Of a stretch of 50,650 nucleotides of DNA, positions 42,812-50,610 are shown piece after piece (position 1 is the stretch's first letter; every line of letters starts with the position of its first letter). A program made the translations under genes and the position numbers. The stretch comes from an uncultured Coriobacteriales bacterium (GTDB taxonomy: Bacteria > Actinomycetota > Coriobacteriia > Coriobacteriales > UMGS124): positions 1 to 50,650 of the forward strand of contig CABQHM010000022.1 in assembly GCA_902464015.1 (NCBI GenBank), read 5' to 3'. A model generated the notes under the pieces. That model was not told where the DNA came from and did not search any database. It worked only from the letters and a program-made list of their open reading frames with translations.

Positions 42812-44674
42812 TTACAGGTTCGCCGCGATATGCTCGGCGCTGATGCGGCCGGTGTTGAGCGCCGTGGCGATGCTGCAGCCGCCCGAGTAGTACATGGAGA
42901 GGATGTTGCCGCCGAGGCACACCTCGCCGACGCCGTACAGGCCGCCGATGGGGGCGTCGCCTTCCCCGAGGATCTGGCAGTTCTCGTTGACCTTGAGGCC
43001 CACGAGGCTGCCGATGACACAGATCGAGATCTCGCCGGCGTAGAAGGGGCCGTTCTTCACGGGGTACATCGCGTCGTGCGGCGTGCCGAGCTCGGCGTCC
43101 TCGCCCGCATCGTACGCGTCGTTGTACGCGGCGACGGTCTGCGCCAGGCCCGCGGCGTCGATTCCGGCGGCCTCGGCAAGCTCCTCGAGCGTGTCGGCCT
43201 TGAAGACCTTGCCGCGCTCGACCCACTGCTCGAACACGCCGACGTTCGGGTTGTCCGCGTCGACGACGGCGAAGGCGTGCCCGCCCTGGGCCTGGCTGAT
43301 GCTGTAGGCGATGTAGTACTCGTCCTGGCTTTCGTCCGCCAGCCGCGTTCCGGCCTCGTTGACGATGATCTCCTGGCGCTTGCGGTACGTGTTGTTGAGG
43401 TTGGAGTACATGCCGAGTTTGGCGTCGAGGCTGAAGTACACCAGGGCGCCCTCGCCGACGCGGGTAGCACCGAGGCCCTCGGTCAGCCTGAAGGCGTCGC
43501 CCGTCGAGCCTGCGCCGCACCAGGGCACATACGAGGGCACGAGCTCGCCGCAGAGCTCTTCCATGTACTCGGCGCTCTGCGTGAAGCCGCCGCATGCCAG
43601 GACCACGTTCTTTGCCCTCACGTCGTACTCGGACGCGCCCTGCGCCACGTGGACGCCCACAATCGCGCCGTCTTCCACAATCAGGCCCGTGACCTCGGCC
43701 CCGTAGCGAATCTCGGTGCCGGACTGGCGCACCTTGGTCTCGAGGAAGTGGGCCAGGGCGTAGCCACCCTGGTTCGTGAAGCTGCCCAGGTTGGCCTTGT
43801 CCACGTCGGCAAGGACCTGGTCCAGGTTCGCGTCCATCTGGAGGTAGGTGTAACCGCTGTACGTCTTGACGGAGCCCGTGTAGTTCGTGGCGTAGGGGCC
43901 GCCGAAGGCCGCAATGCTGGCCACGGTGTCGGGGGACTTCTCGAACACGGCGCGGGCGAGAGGCTCGTTCACGCCGCCGGTGTTTCGCTTCACGAGAAGG
44001 TCGACCATCTCGTCGGGGGAAACGTGGTGGTCCATGACGTCGTTGGCGCGCAGGCCGTCGCCCACGGCGCAGCCGCCGTAGGACAGCTGCGTCGAGCCGC
44101 CGGCGATGTCGCACTTCTCGAAGACGATGGCCTTGACGTCGGACTTTACGTTGTCGAACGTCGGGTAGGCCAGCGTCATGGCGGCCATGAGGCCGGCCCC
44201 GCCCGCGCCGACGATGATCGCGTCGTACTCGCCCTCCGGGGCGGCGGCCTCCTCTGCCGCCGGCGCGGGCACGTCGAAGGCCTCCGTCATGCCTGCGGCG
44301 TCCACGGCGTCGCGGATGGCCGAGAGGTAGCCCGTGCTCGTCAAGGTGGCGCCCGACACGCCGTCGACGTTGATAGACTGGGTCTCGACGACCCTCTGGG
44401 AGATGGCCTTCAGGGCGCTCGTGCCCGGGCCCTCGCTCTCGAAGTTCTCGCCGGGGACGACGCTTTCGATCCTGCCGTCGGCGATCACGACGTATGCGCT
44501 GACGTCGCCCCTGGCCCCGACGCCGCGGCCGACAAAGCAGCCGTCGCCGGCGGGGGCCGCCAGTGCCGAAGCCGGGCGGGAGCCGGCGAGCAGGCCCGCG
44601 CCCAGTGCGGCGCCTCCGCCGAGGGCGGCTGTCCTGACAAACGAACGACGACTCTGGATATCAGATGCAAACAT
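42812..44674 (-). CDS. Tat-exported FMN/FAD reductase (urocanate-reductase-like architecture)
   Basis: The product has 620 residues from the ATG at 44674 (AAGGGG in front); upstream ATGs give an unlikely basic extension. The Tat signal is QSRRSFVRTAAL (7-18). The FMN_bind domain has DGVSGATLTST with the FMN-bearing threonine at about T110. An Ala/Pro/Glu-rich linker (137-146) leads to the FAD domain (AIIVGAGGAGLMAA, 152-165) and the closing block APIGGLYGVGEVCLGGNILS, ending HIAANL. It is the first gene of a two-gene unit and divergent from the luxR gene at 44961. Confidence 0.92.
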   Translation of the reverse strand: MFASDIQSRRSFVRTAALGGGAALGAGLLAGSRPASALAAPAGDGCFVGRGVGARGDVSAYVVIADGRIESVVPGENFESEGPGTSALKAISQRVVETQSINVDGVSGATLTSTGYLSAIRDAVDAAGMTEAFDVPAPAAEEAAAPEGEYDAIIVGAGGAGLMAAMTLAYPTFDNVKSDVKAIVFEKCDIAGGSTQLSYGGCAVGDGLRANDVMDHHVSPDEMVDLLVKRNTGGVNEPLARAVFEKSPDTVASIAAFGGPYATNYTGSVKTYSGYTYLQMDANLDQVLADVDKANLGSFTNQGGYALAHFLETKVRQSGTEIRYGAEVTGLIVEDGAIVGVHVAQGASEYDVRAKNVVLACGGFTQSAEYMEELCGELVPSYVPWCGAGSTGDAFRLTEGLGATRVGEGALVYFSLDAKLGMYSNLNNTYRKRQEIIVNEAGTRLADESQDEYYIAYSISQAQGGHAFAVVDADNPNVGVFEQWVERGKVFKADTLEELAEAAGIDAAGLAQTVAAYNDAYDAGEDAELGTPHDAMYPVKNGPFYAGEISICVIGSLVGLKVNENCQILGEGDAPIGGLYGVGEVCLGGNILSMYYSGGCSIATALNTGRISAEHIAANL

Positions 44675-44825
44675 GTGTGGCAACCCCTTTGTGTCGTGGC
44701 GAGGCGGCCTTGAACTGTCCGGTCGCCAACGCCTGCCTTCGTTGGGCAGGCACCACCCTAGCCAACGGATGCATCGCCCGACAATGCCGTATTGTCCGGG
44801 AGGGGTCACGTGTAGGGGACTCGGG

Positions 44826-44844
44826 CTCACGCATTATGCCTGAG
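44826..44844. promoter_or_regulatory. 19-bp dyad in the divergent intergenic region
   Basis: CTCA(c)GCAT-t-ATGC(c)TGAG is symmetric at 16 of 18 arm positions. A related GGGTGAG lies at 44863-44869. It is a candidate LuxR operator between the flavoprotein pair and luxR. Confidence 0.4.
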
Positions 44845-44905
44845 TGACCTCATGGCTTATGGGTGAGTGGCGCCCCTGCGGCTGCTATCCCGGCCGATAA
44901 TGCTT

Positions 44906-44913
44906 GGTATAAT
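44906..44913 (+). promoter_or_regulatory. Extended -10 promoter of luxR
   Basis: GG then TATAAT (44908-44913) is preceded by T at 44905, giving TGGTATAAT, an extended -10; there is no clear -35. The start codon is 48 bases downstream. Confidence 0.6.
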
Positions 44914-44960
44914 GGCCCGCGTACACTGCAAGGGGCAGGCTGCGCGAAAGAGGACTCGCT

Positions 44961-46472
44961 GTGAACAGGTTTCGATTCGACAAGATGCTTCCAACAGTGT
45001 TTGCCCAAATATGCCTCTGGGCGTTCCTCCAGAAGTTTGTTTATGGCTACACCTTGAGCGACCATGGGCAGCGGGCCCTGTTCGGTTGGCTGGCAACGGA
45101 CTATTTCATCGCGCTGCCCTGCCTCGTATTGCTATGCGCCCTTGCCTTCTCGTGCGCCCTGGCACGGGCCGGCCTCGCGGTGCGTCAGCCCAAGCCAGTG
45201 CTCGCCGCCGGTGTGGCGGCAGCGCTTGCATGCCCTGCCATACTGTTCGGTTGGGGAGGGGCCGGCGGCGATGCCGCACGACGCGCGGCGCTTGTGGCGG
45301 CGTCCGTTGCCTTGTGCGTTTCGTTCTCCATCGTGTTGTTCGCCTGGCTGGAGCGGATGCGCCAACAAGCCGAGGAGATGGGCGTTCGCACCGTGCTGCT
45401 TTCCGCGCTCGTCGCCTATCTCGTGTACTGCGTCATCGCGCCGAGCTACAGCAACTACACGCCCTACGTCCTCGTGCTGGAGGCCGCCTCACTGCCGCTC
45501 GCCTCACTTGCGTACGCGTCGAGCATGCGCGCCTCTGAACCGAAACCCGTGGGCGCTTGCGGCGGGGCGCATGCGCGACCCACCGCATCGACTGCCGCCA
45601 AGCTGCAGGCAGCCGGCGCGGCCCTGCTGTTCCTGGTCTTTCTCTCGACGTCTTACGTCGATTTCCTGAACCCCGACCTCCCGACGGAGCATTCGGAGCA
45701 GCCGACGTTCTACGCGCTGCTCATATTCGGCGTTGTTCTGCTGGCCGCGGCATTGGCATGGGACGATGACTCGCAGCCTCTGACAAGCAGGCGGATCGAG
45801 TCAATCGCTCGAATCGCGGTCGCGTTCTTCACCGTCTCGTTTCTCGTGGTCTACTTCTACGCCGGTTCGAGCGGCCGCTTCTGCTTCGACTTCACCTGCG
45901 CGCTTCGCAGGCTCGTCATCATCGTGGGGTACGTGGCCGTGCTGGGCATCGCGCTCGCATATGGAATGCGGGCGGACCTCGCCGTGACAGTCGGCTTCCT
46001 TGCGCCGTTCCTGGGGTCGAGAATCATCATGCGGACGCTTGGGCTCCAAGTGCAGACAGGCGCCATGGCCGGTACGGCAGACGAGCGTCTGGCTTGCATG
46101 CTCATCCTGGGCGTCATCGGTGTTGTGGGAATCACTGCAATCGCCATTGCCGCGCAACGCGCAGGCGTCCCGGGTACTCCCGGCGAGCCGTGCGGTTTTG
46201 CGCCGGTGCCTCCGAGCCACCCAACGAGCAGCCCTAGGCATGCGGACGCCGTAAAATGCCTGGCGGACACATACGGACTGTCCGAGCGCGAGCGGCAGAT
46301 CCTCCATTACCTGTCGCTCGGATACAGCGTGAACCGCATGTCCGAGCTGCTGGGCATCTCCGACAACACGGTGGGCACCCACATACGCTCGGTATACAAA
46401 AAGACGGGGCTCCACACCAAGCAGGAAATCATCGACAGGGTTGCGAGCGAAGCCGAGCTACAGCATTCGTAG
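44961..46472 (+). CDS. LuxR-family membrane-embedded transcription regulator
   Basis: The product has 503 residues from a GTG at 44961 with AGAGGA in front. About 12 hydrophobic segments (residues 8-400) are followed by an HTH near 435-497 (YGLSERERQILHYLSLGYSV, LLGISDNTVGTHIRSVYKKT). It is divergent from the two FMN/FAD reductases and probably their regulator. It is the right-hand limit of the respiratory-reductase region. Confidence 0.9.
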   Translation: MNRFRFDKMLPTVFAQICLWAFLQKFVYGYTLSDHGQRALFGWLATDYFIALPCLVLLCALAFSCALARAGLAVRQPKPVLAAGVAAALACPAILFGWGGAGGDAARRAALVAASVALCVSFSIVLFAWLERMRQQAEEMGVRTVLLSALVAYLVYCVIAPSYSNYTPYVLVLEAASLPLASLAYASSMRASEPKPVGACGGAHARPTASTAAKLQAAGAALLFLVFLSTSYVDFLNPDLPTEHSEQPTFYALLIFGVVLLAAALAWDDDSQPLTSRRIESIARIAVAFFTVSFLVVYFYAGSSGRFCFDFTCALRRLVIIVGYVAVLGIALAYGMRADLAVTVGFLAPFLGSRIIMRTLGLQVQTGAMAGTADERLACMLILGVIGVVGITAIAIAAQRAGVPGTPGEPCGFAPVPPSHPTSSPRHADAVKCLADTYGLSERERQILHYLSLGYSVNRMSELLGISDNTVGTHIRSVYKKTGLHTKQEIIDRVASEAELQHS

Positions 46473-46557
46473 GGCATGGCGGCAGCATCAGAATTCACGA
46501 CATTTTGACCGGGCGGATTGTCAAGCTGAGTGCAACAGCCCCTCCCGGTAGGCCTCG

Positions 46558-46662
46558 TTGGCCGTCTTGGACCCCGCGTGGCGTGCGGTGGCTCTGGTGA
46601 TGGCGGTGCTGTCACCCGTGATGGCGGAGATAGGGGCCGCTGGGGGTGACGGCGATGAGTGA
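46558..46662 (+). CDS. Possible holin-like single-span peptide (partial or relic)
   Basis: A short frame (TTG at 46558, or ATG at 46600) contains WRAVALVMAVLSPVMAEIG, which could span a membrane, and ends in an acidic tail. No clear ribosome site. Its stop overlaps the ATG of the next small frame, and an endolysin gene follows, so it could be the end of a phage holin. Confidence 0.25.
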   Translation: MAVLDPAWRAVALVMAVLSPVMAEIGAAGGDGDE

Positions 46663-46735
46663 GCTCCAGCGGCCCACGGAGGCTGAGCTGGCCGCGATAG
46701 AGGCGGCAGATGCCGAGGGCTGTCCCGATGGCTGA
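46655..46735 (+). CDS. 26-residue hypothetical peptide upstream of the endolysin
   Basis: MSELQRPTEAELAAIEAADA and a short tail; acidic and helical. The sequence before the ATG (GGGGGTGACGGCG) is G-rich and may act as a ribosome site. Overlaps the previous frame. I do not recognise a family. Confidence 0.3.
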   Translation: MSELQRPTEAELAAIEAADAEGCPDG

Positions 46736-46783
46736 GAGTCTTCCGAGGCAACTGCAACCCCGACGCCGAGGAGGCGAGCAAGC

Positions 46784-47715
46784 ATGGCTGATGTAACCGA
46801 GTTCGTCCAGTGCGACAGCCGCAACTACACCGCAGGGCGGCAGGGCTGCGCCGTCAACGCCATCGTGGTGCACTACACCGGCACTTCGGCTTCCGCGCAC
46901 AACACTTTGCTGTACTTCTCGCGCTCGAGCGCGTCTGCGTCGGTGCGCTACTTCGTCGACAAGGACGGCTCCGTCCGCCGGCCGGTCAAGGAAAGCGACA
47001 CCGCTTGGCACGCCGGGCATTGGCAGACGAACCTGCATTCCATCGGAATCGAGGTCGTGTCGGCGGGGGAGGACTTCGCCGAAGCGCAGATTGACGCCCT
47101 TACGGGCCTGGTTTCCAACATCCGAGGCCGCTGCGGCATAGCGGAGCAGCCGGTCATCCGCCATTTCGACGTGACGGGCAAGCGCTGCCCGGTGCCTTAC
47201 GTGGACAGCGCGATGTGGGCCGCGCTGAAGGCCCGCATCTGCGGAGGGCTGGTCTCTTCCGGCGGTTCGGCCTCTGGCCCTTCGGGCAACGCGGCCGATT
47301 TGGCCAAGCGCGTCATCAACGGGGAGTTCGGCAACGGCGAGGCCCGCAAGGCCGCGCTGGGGTCGCGCTACGCAGAGGTGCAGGCTGAGGCGAACCGCAT
47401 GCTGGGCGGTTCTTCCAGTTCCGGAGGCTCGGGCTCAAAGGTCGACATCGACGACCTCGCGCGCCGCACGATAAACGGCGAGTTCGGCAACGGCGACGTC
47501 CGAAAGAAGGCCTTGGGTTTCAACTACGACGCCGTTCAGGCCCGCGTCAACGAGATGCTGGGGGCAAGCCCGGAGGCGGGACCTCAAGCGCGGATATCGA
47601 CGCCCTCGCCCTCGCGGTGATACGCGGCGACTATGGCAACGGCGACGAGCGCAAACGGCGCCTGGGTGCGAGTTACGTCGCCGTGCAGAGGCGCGTCAAC
47701 GAGCTTCTGGCATAA
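46784..47715 (+). CDS. Phage-type N-acetylmuramoyl-L-alanine amidase with CW_7 repeats, frameshifted
   Basis: The amidase_2 domain (about 1-150) has the zinc ligands H30 (VVHYTGT), H127 and C135 (RHFDVTGKRCP). It is followed by CW_7 (Cpl-7 type) wall-binding repeats at about 171-207 and 222-260, each with (I/V)INGEFGNG or a variant. A third repeat (VIRGDYGNGDERKRRLGASY) lies in another frame ending at 47715; one more G in the run at 47560-47564 would join them into about 310 residues. As read, the frame ends at 47620 with two repeats and may still be active. GAGGAGG lies upstream of the start. Prophage relic or domesticated lysin. Confidence 0.85.
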
Positions 47716-47751
47716 CCCGTTCGGAATATGAGACGGCGCGGGCGGTTGGCC

Positions 47752-47789
47752 CCCGCAACCGTTTTCGCATCACCCCGAACGGTTGCGGG
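47752..47789 (+). terminator. Terminator between convergent genes
   Basis: CCCGCAACCGTT (47752-47763) and AACGGTTGCGGG (47778-47789) form a perfect 12-bp stem, followed by CTCTTC. Confidence 0.7.
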
Positions 47790-47798
47790 CTCTTCGCG

Positions 47799-48119
47799 CT
47801 AGTCGCACATCCTGGCGATCTCGGCTCCGCATTCGGCACAGCGCCCTTCTATGAGCACGCAGCCGTACCGCATGCGCAGCGTGTAGCCGGGCGCGAACTC
47901 TGCTACGCCGCAGTTGCGGCAGAACGCGTTGGCGAGCAGCAGCCTCCGGACGCGCTCGGGGAGCCTCTCCCATTCCCGGACCGCCTCGGGATCCGTGGTG
48001 CCCGCCTCCCGGCGGAACTCGTCCTCGTCCATCTCCTCGGCGACGAACCTGGCGACCAGCTCCTCGCTGACGCCGTCGGCCCTCATCTGCTGAGCCATCT
48101 CGACGTACTTGGATTCCAT
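47799..48119 (-). CDS. Hypothetical protein with a C-terminal zinc ribbon
   Basis: The product has 106 residues from the ATG at 48119 (AGGGG in front); an upstream ATG at 48143 is possible. The N-terminal half is acidic and helical (GVSEELVARFVAEEMDEDEF). The C-terminal part has two CxxC pairs (FCRNCG and RCAECG) about 29 residues apart, a zinc ribbon. Function unknown. It follows the AlbA_2-type gene in the same direction, with the 11-bp tandem repeat between them. Confidence 0.6.
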   Translation of the reverse strand: MESKYVEMAQQMRADGVSEELVARFVAEEMDEDEFRREAGTTDPEAVREWERLPERVRRLLLANAFCRNCGVAEFAPGYTLRMRYGCVLIEGRCAECGAEIARMCD

Positions 48120-48173
48120 GGGCTGCCCCTGTCTCTCGCGCAAGCATCGCCCGGCCCGTCGCTGGTCAGGCGA

Positions 48174-48228
48174 TTCGTCAGTAGTTCGTCAGTAGTTCGC
48201 CAGTAACTCGTCAGTAGTTCGCCAGTAC
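48174..48228. repeat. Five tandem copies of an 11-bp unit
   Basis: TTCGTCAGTAG, TTCGTCAGTAG, TTCGCCAGTAA, CTCGTCAGTAG, TTCGCCAGTAC, without gaps. It lies 12 bases past the stop of the AlbA_2-type gene. Eleven is not a multiple of three, so copy-number change would shift any frame reading through it. Confidence 0.85.
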
Positions 48229-48240
48229 CGCCCGGAACTC

Positions 48241-49680
48241 TCAGCCGTGCTTTACTGGGCGGTAATGCTGATGCGGATCCCTGGGCCCCTTCGCGACCTT
48301 TTCCAGAATACCCTCGTCGGCGAGTCGGCGCAGCGTCGCCCTTGCGGTGTCGCGGCTGACCCCCTCGGCGTCCGAGAGGTCCTTCGTCGTGACCCTTCCC
48401 CGCTCGCGGGCTATATCGATGGCGGCCTGCTCACGGGCGCTGAGCTGGCGCGTTGGCTCAGCCAGGCTGCCCTTGCCCTGGTTGCTGCCCCAGGCGCCAG
48501 CGGGCGGGGGAACCGGGTTGCCGGACCCGTCGACGTAGGCGATCTGGGACCCTGGGCGGTCGAACGTAACTACGGTGAAGCCTTGGTCCTGCTCATAGCG
48601 GAAGGTCACGCCGGCTTTGTCGCACTCCTCCTTGATGCGCGGAATGCCCGTGCCGAACTTCTCTATGGCGCCGGCGCGGTACACCGCGTCGGCGATGGCG
48701 GCGTTGCGCGGCCTGTGGGACCTGGGCCTGGGCGCGTAGTGGCTTTCCGGCGTGTCACCGGCGGGGAAGAGCCCGGGGCTGGAAATCTGCACGGTGTCGC
48801 GGTAGACGCACACCTCGATAGCCGCGCCGTCCATGTAGTCGCGGTGGACCAGCGCGTTGGCGACGGCCTCGCGCACGGCCCTGGCGGGTATCTCTGGTAT
48901 CTCAACCCGCTCGACCGACCCGTCGTCGGGGATGTACATCTCGCGCCGGATGTTCTCGAGCACATAGTCGACCGCGTCGTCGAGCAGGCTGAGGAGCGGC
49001 CCATCCTTGTGGTGGAGATCCCGGATGCGGACCTTGTCGTTGCCCGCGAGCAGGGCCACCGACATGCGGGTGCGGCCCACGGGGGCGTGGCAGAACAGGA
49101 CGTCGGCGGCGTTCGTGAGCGTTCCGTCCTCTGCGAGCATGCCGAGGTTCGAGACCACCTCCTCCACGGAGCCGAACTCCGCCCTGATGCGGGCGGCCTG
49201 GTTTCCCCGGCGCACGAAGTCGCGGACGGCGGCCTCGTCGGCGTCGCCGAGCTGCCTTCCCGACGGCATGGAGTCCCAGGGCTGCTCACGAAGGATGCGG
49301 TCGAGCATGGCAGCCTTGAACTGCGGCTGCGTCATGGGCTGGTTGGACGTCCCCACTCGGATGAAGTAACGGCCGTCGGCTGAATACGGGGCCTCTGAGC
49401 CGCAGAACGCGACCCGGATGTAGGACTTGCCCTCGGACGAGAGCGCCTCTACCGAGGGTACCACCCTCGGCGAAATCTTGTCGGCGAGCCAGCCTGCGAC
49501 CTGGCGAAGCGTTGAATCGGAGACGTCCTGCCCGATGACCTCGCCGTCGTCCTTGACGCCGAAGTACAGCTCGCCGAAGCCTTGCTTGTTGAGCATGGCG
49601 CTGATGGCCTGCATGGCCTCCTTGTGCTCGCCCGTCGACTTCTTGAACTCGACGGTTTCCGACTCGCTGCCCAGGTTCAC
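48241..49680 (-). CDS. AlbA_2 (Schlafen-like) / RecG-like ATP-binding regulator
   Basis: The product has 479 residues from a GTG at 49680 with GGAGG in front. The N-terminal AlbA_2 domain (about 1-115) has ESETVEFKKSTGEHKEAMQA and FGELYFGVKDDGEVIGQDV. The middle part has HATPase-like blocks (AREAVANALVHRDY-type motif at AVREAVANALVHRDYMDGAA, then GLFPAGDTPESH, GTGIPRIKEEC). The C-terminal winged HTH (SAREQAAIDIARERGRVTTK, GVSRDTARATLRRLADEGIL) suggests DNA binding. This architecture is common among accessory-region transcription regulators. It probably arrived with the surrounding phage and IS sequences. Confidence 0.88.
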   Translation of the reverse strand: MNLGSESETVEFKKSTGEHKEAMQAISAMLNKQGFGELYFGVKDDGEVIGQDVSDSTLRQVAGWLADKISPRVVPSVEALSSEGKSYIRVAFCGSEAPYSADGRYFIRVGTSNQPMTQPQFKAAMLDRILREQPWDSMPSGRQLGDADEAAVRDFVRRGNQAARIRAEFGSVEEVVSNLGMLAEDGTLTNAADVLFCHAPVGRTRMSVALLAGNDKVRIRDLHHKDGPLLSLLDDAVDYVLENIRREMYIPDDGSVERVEIPEIPARAVREAVANALVHRDYMDGAAIEVCVYRDTVQISSPGLFPAGDTPESHYAPRPRSHRPRNAAIADAVYRAGAIEKFGTGIPRIKEECDKAGVTFRYEQDQGFTVVTFDRPGSQIAYVDGSGNPVPPPAGAWGSNQGKGSLAEPTRQLSAREQAAIDIARERGRVTTKDLSDAEGVSRDTARATLRRLADEGILEKVAKGPRDPHQHYRPVKHG

Positions 49681-49821
49681 GCGCGCCTCCTGTTTTCTGG
49701 TAGGTCTTTTCTTTTCCCATTATACCGTGCCCGCGTCGTCTCACAGGGGCCAGGGTCCCTGCTTTGTGGCCTTTGCCGCAAAGCCCGTGGTTTCGTCTTT
49801 CGCGTTGGCGTTGGCGTGAGC

Positions 49822-49893
49822 GAGTTTTCAATGGCGCGGCGTGGCAGGTGGGCCCTGGACAACCCGCCGGCCGCGCCGCGCTGTTGGAAACTC
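49822..49893 (+). ncRNA. Candidate 72-nt structured RNA hairpin
   Basis: The 20-base arms 49822-49841 and 49874-49893 pair fully if G-U pairs are allowed (17 Watson-Crick, 3 wobble). The core adds GGTGGG/CCCGCC with one wobble. All wobbles work only for RNA of the plus strand; on the minus strand they would be A-C mismatches. A second hairpin (GGCTCT/AGAGCC, about 49899-49921) follows. No promoter is evident. It may be a small RNA, an IS-associated structure or a terminator array. Confidence 0.4.
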
Positions 49894-49958
49894 CTAGTGG
49901 CTCTCGCGCGGGCAAGAGCCCCTCCTTCTGCGCCTGGGGTTGTTATTCGTCTTAGAAA

Positions 49959-50610
49959 ACCACAGGCTCCGCCTGTGGTCCAAACGGTGGTTCCACCACT
50001 CTGGTCTTTGTAATATCGGGATGCCCCGCCTAACATCGGCGGTGCGGCGGGCGGCTGCACCGGGACGAGGGGAAGGCGGGGCACGACGGAGAATCATAGC
50101 CTATCGCACACGCGCTGGGAATGCCTCTACCACATTGTCTGGATACCCAAGTACCGCAGGAAGAGGCTGTACGGCGACCTGCGCCGCGAGCTGGGGGAGA
50201 TCCTCGCGGCCCTGGCGGGGCAGATGGACGGCGTGGAGAAGGTCGAGGGGTCGGCGTGCGTCGACCACATCCACATATGCCTGAGGATAGCGCCCAAGCA
50301 CGCCGTGAGCAGCGTGGTCGGCAAGCTCAAGGGGCGCTCGGCCATCGTGCTGTTCGGCAGGCACCCCGAGCTGCGCAGGGTCACGGGCAGGGACCGCACC
50401 CTGTGGGCCAGGGGGTACTACGTGAGCACCGTCGGCCTGGACGAGGCGGCGGTCAGGAGGTACATACGGGGCCAGGAGGAGGCGAGCGCGATAGAGTAGG
50501 CGGCGGGCGGCCCCCGGCGGGGGCATGACGTAACCGCAGCGGCCCGCCGCGGCTGCGCCGCAGCTGTGCCGAGCCCCTACGGGGCGTTACCAAAGGGGGC
50601 TGTAACAAAA
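49959..50610 (+). mobile_element. IS200-type element (IS200/IS605 family), approximate limits
   Basis: A left-end hairpin (ACCACAGGC-tcc-GCCTGTGGT, 49959-49979) and a second hairpin (GGTGG-tt-CCACC, 49986-49997) precede the transposase gene. After the gene are further stem-loops (CCCC-tac-GGGG near 50575-50584, and GGGGGC/GCCCC near 50595-50616). Elements of this family have subterminal hairpins instead of inverted repeats. The exact ends cannot be fixed from one copy. Confidence 0.7.
50086..50499 (+). CDS. tnpA: IS200-type tyrosine (HUH) transposase TnpA
   Basis: About 137 codons. Conserved blocks: SHTRWECLYHIVWIPKYRRK, the metal-binding HUH motif in VDHIHICL (HIH at about 61-63), SVVGKLKGRSA, and WARGYYVSTVG followed by the catalytic tyrosine in YIRGQ (about Y126). 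The frame has no ATG, GTG or TTG at the expected place: relatives begin about three residues before HSLSHTRW, where ACG stands (50086-50088). Either an ATG was lost, a rare start is used, or one base is wrong. An upstream hairpin that can limit translation is usual for IS200. Confidence 0.85.
   Translation, partial: TENHSLSHTRWECLYHIVWIPKYRRKRLYGDLRRELGEILAALAGQMDGVEKVEGSACVDHIHICLRIAPKHAVSSVVGKLKGRSAIVLFGRHPELRRVTGRDRTLWARGYYVSTVGLDEAAVRRYIRGQEEASAIE

Noticed and set aside
42605..44713. Very long plus-strand and alternative minus-strand frames over the FMN/FAD reductases
   Set aside because: Both are shadows of the clearly recognised reductase genes.
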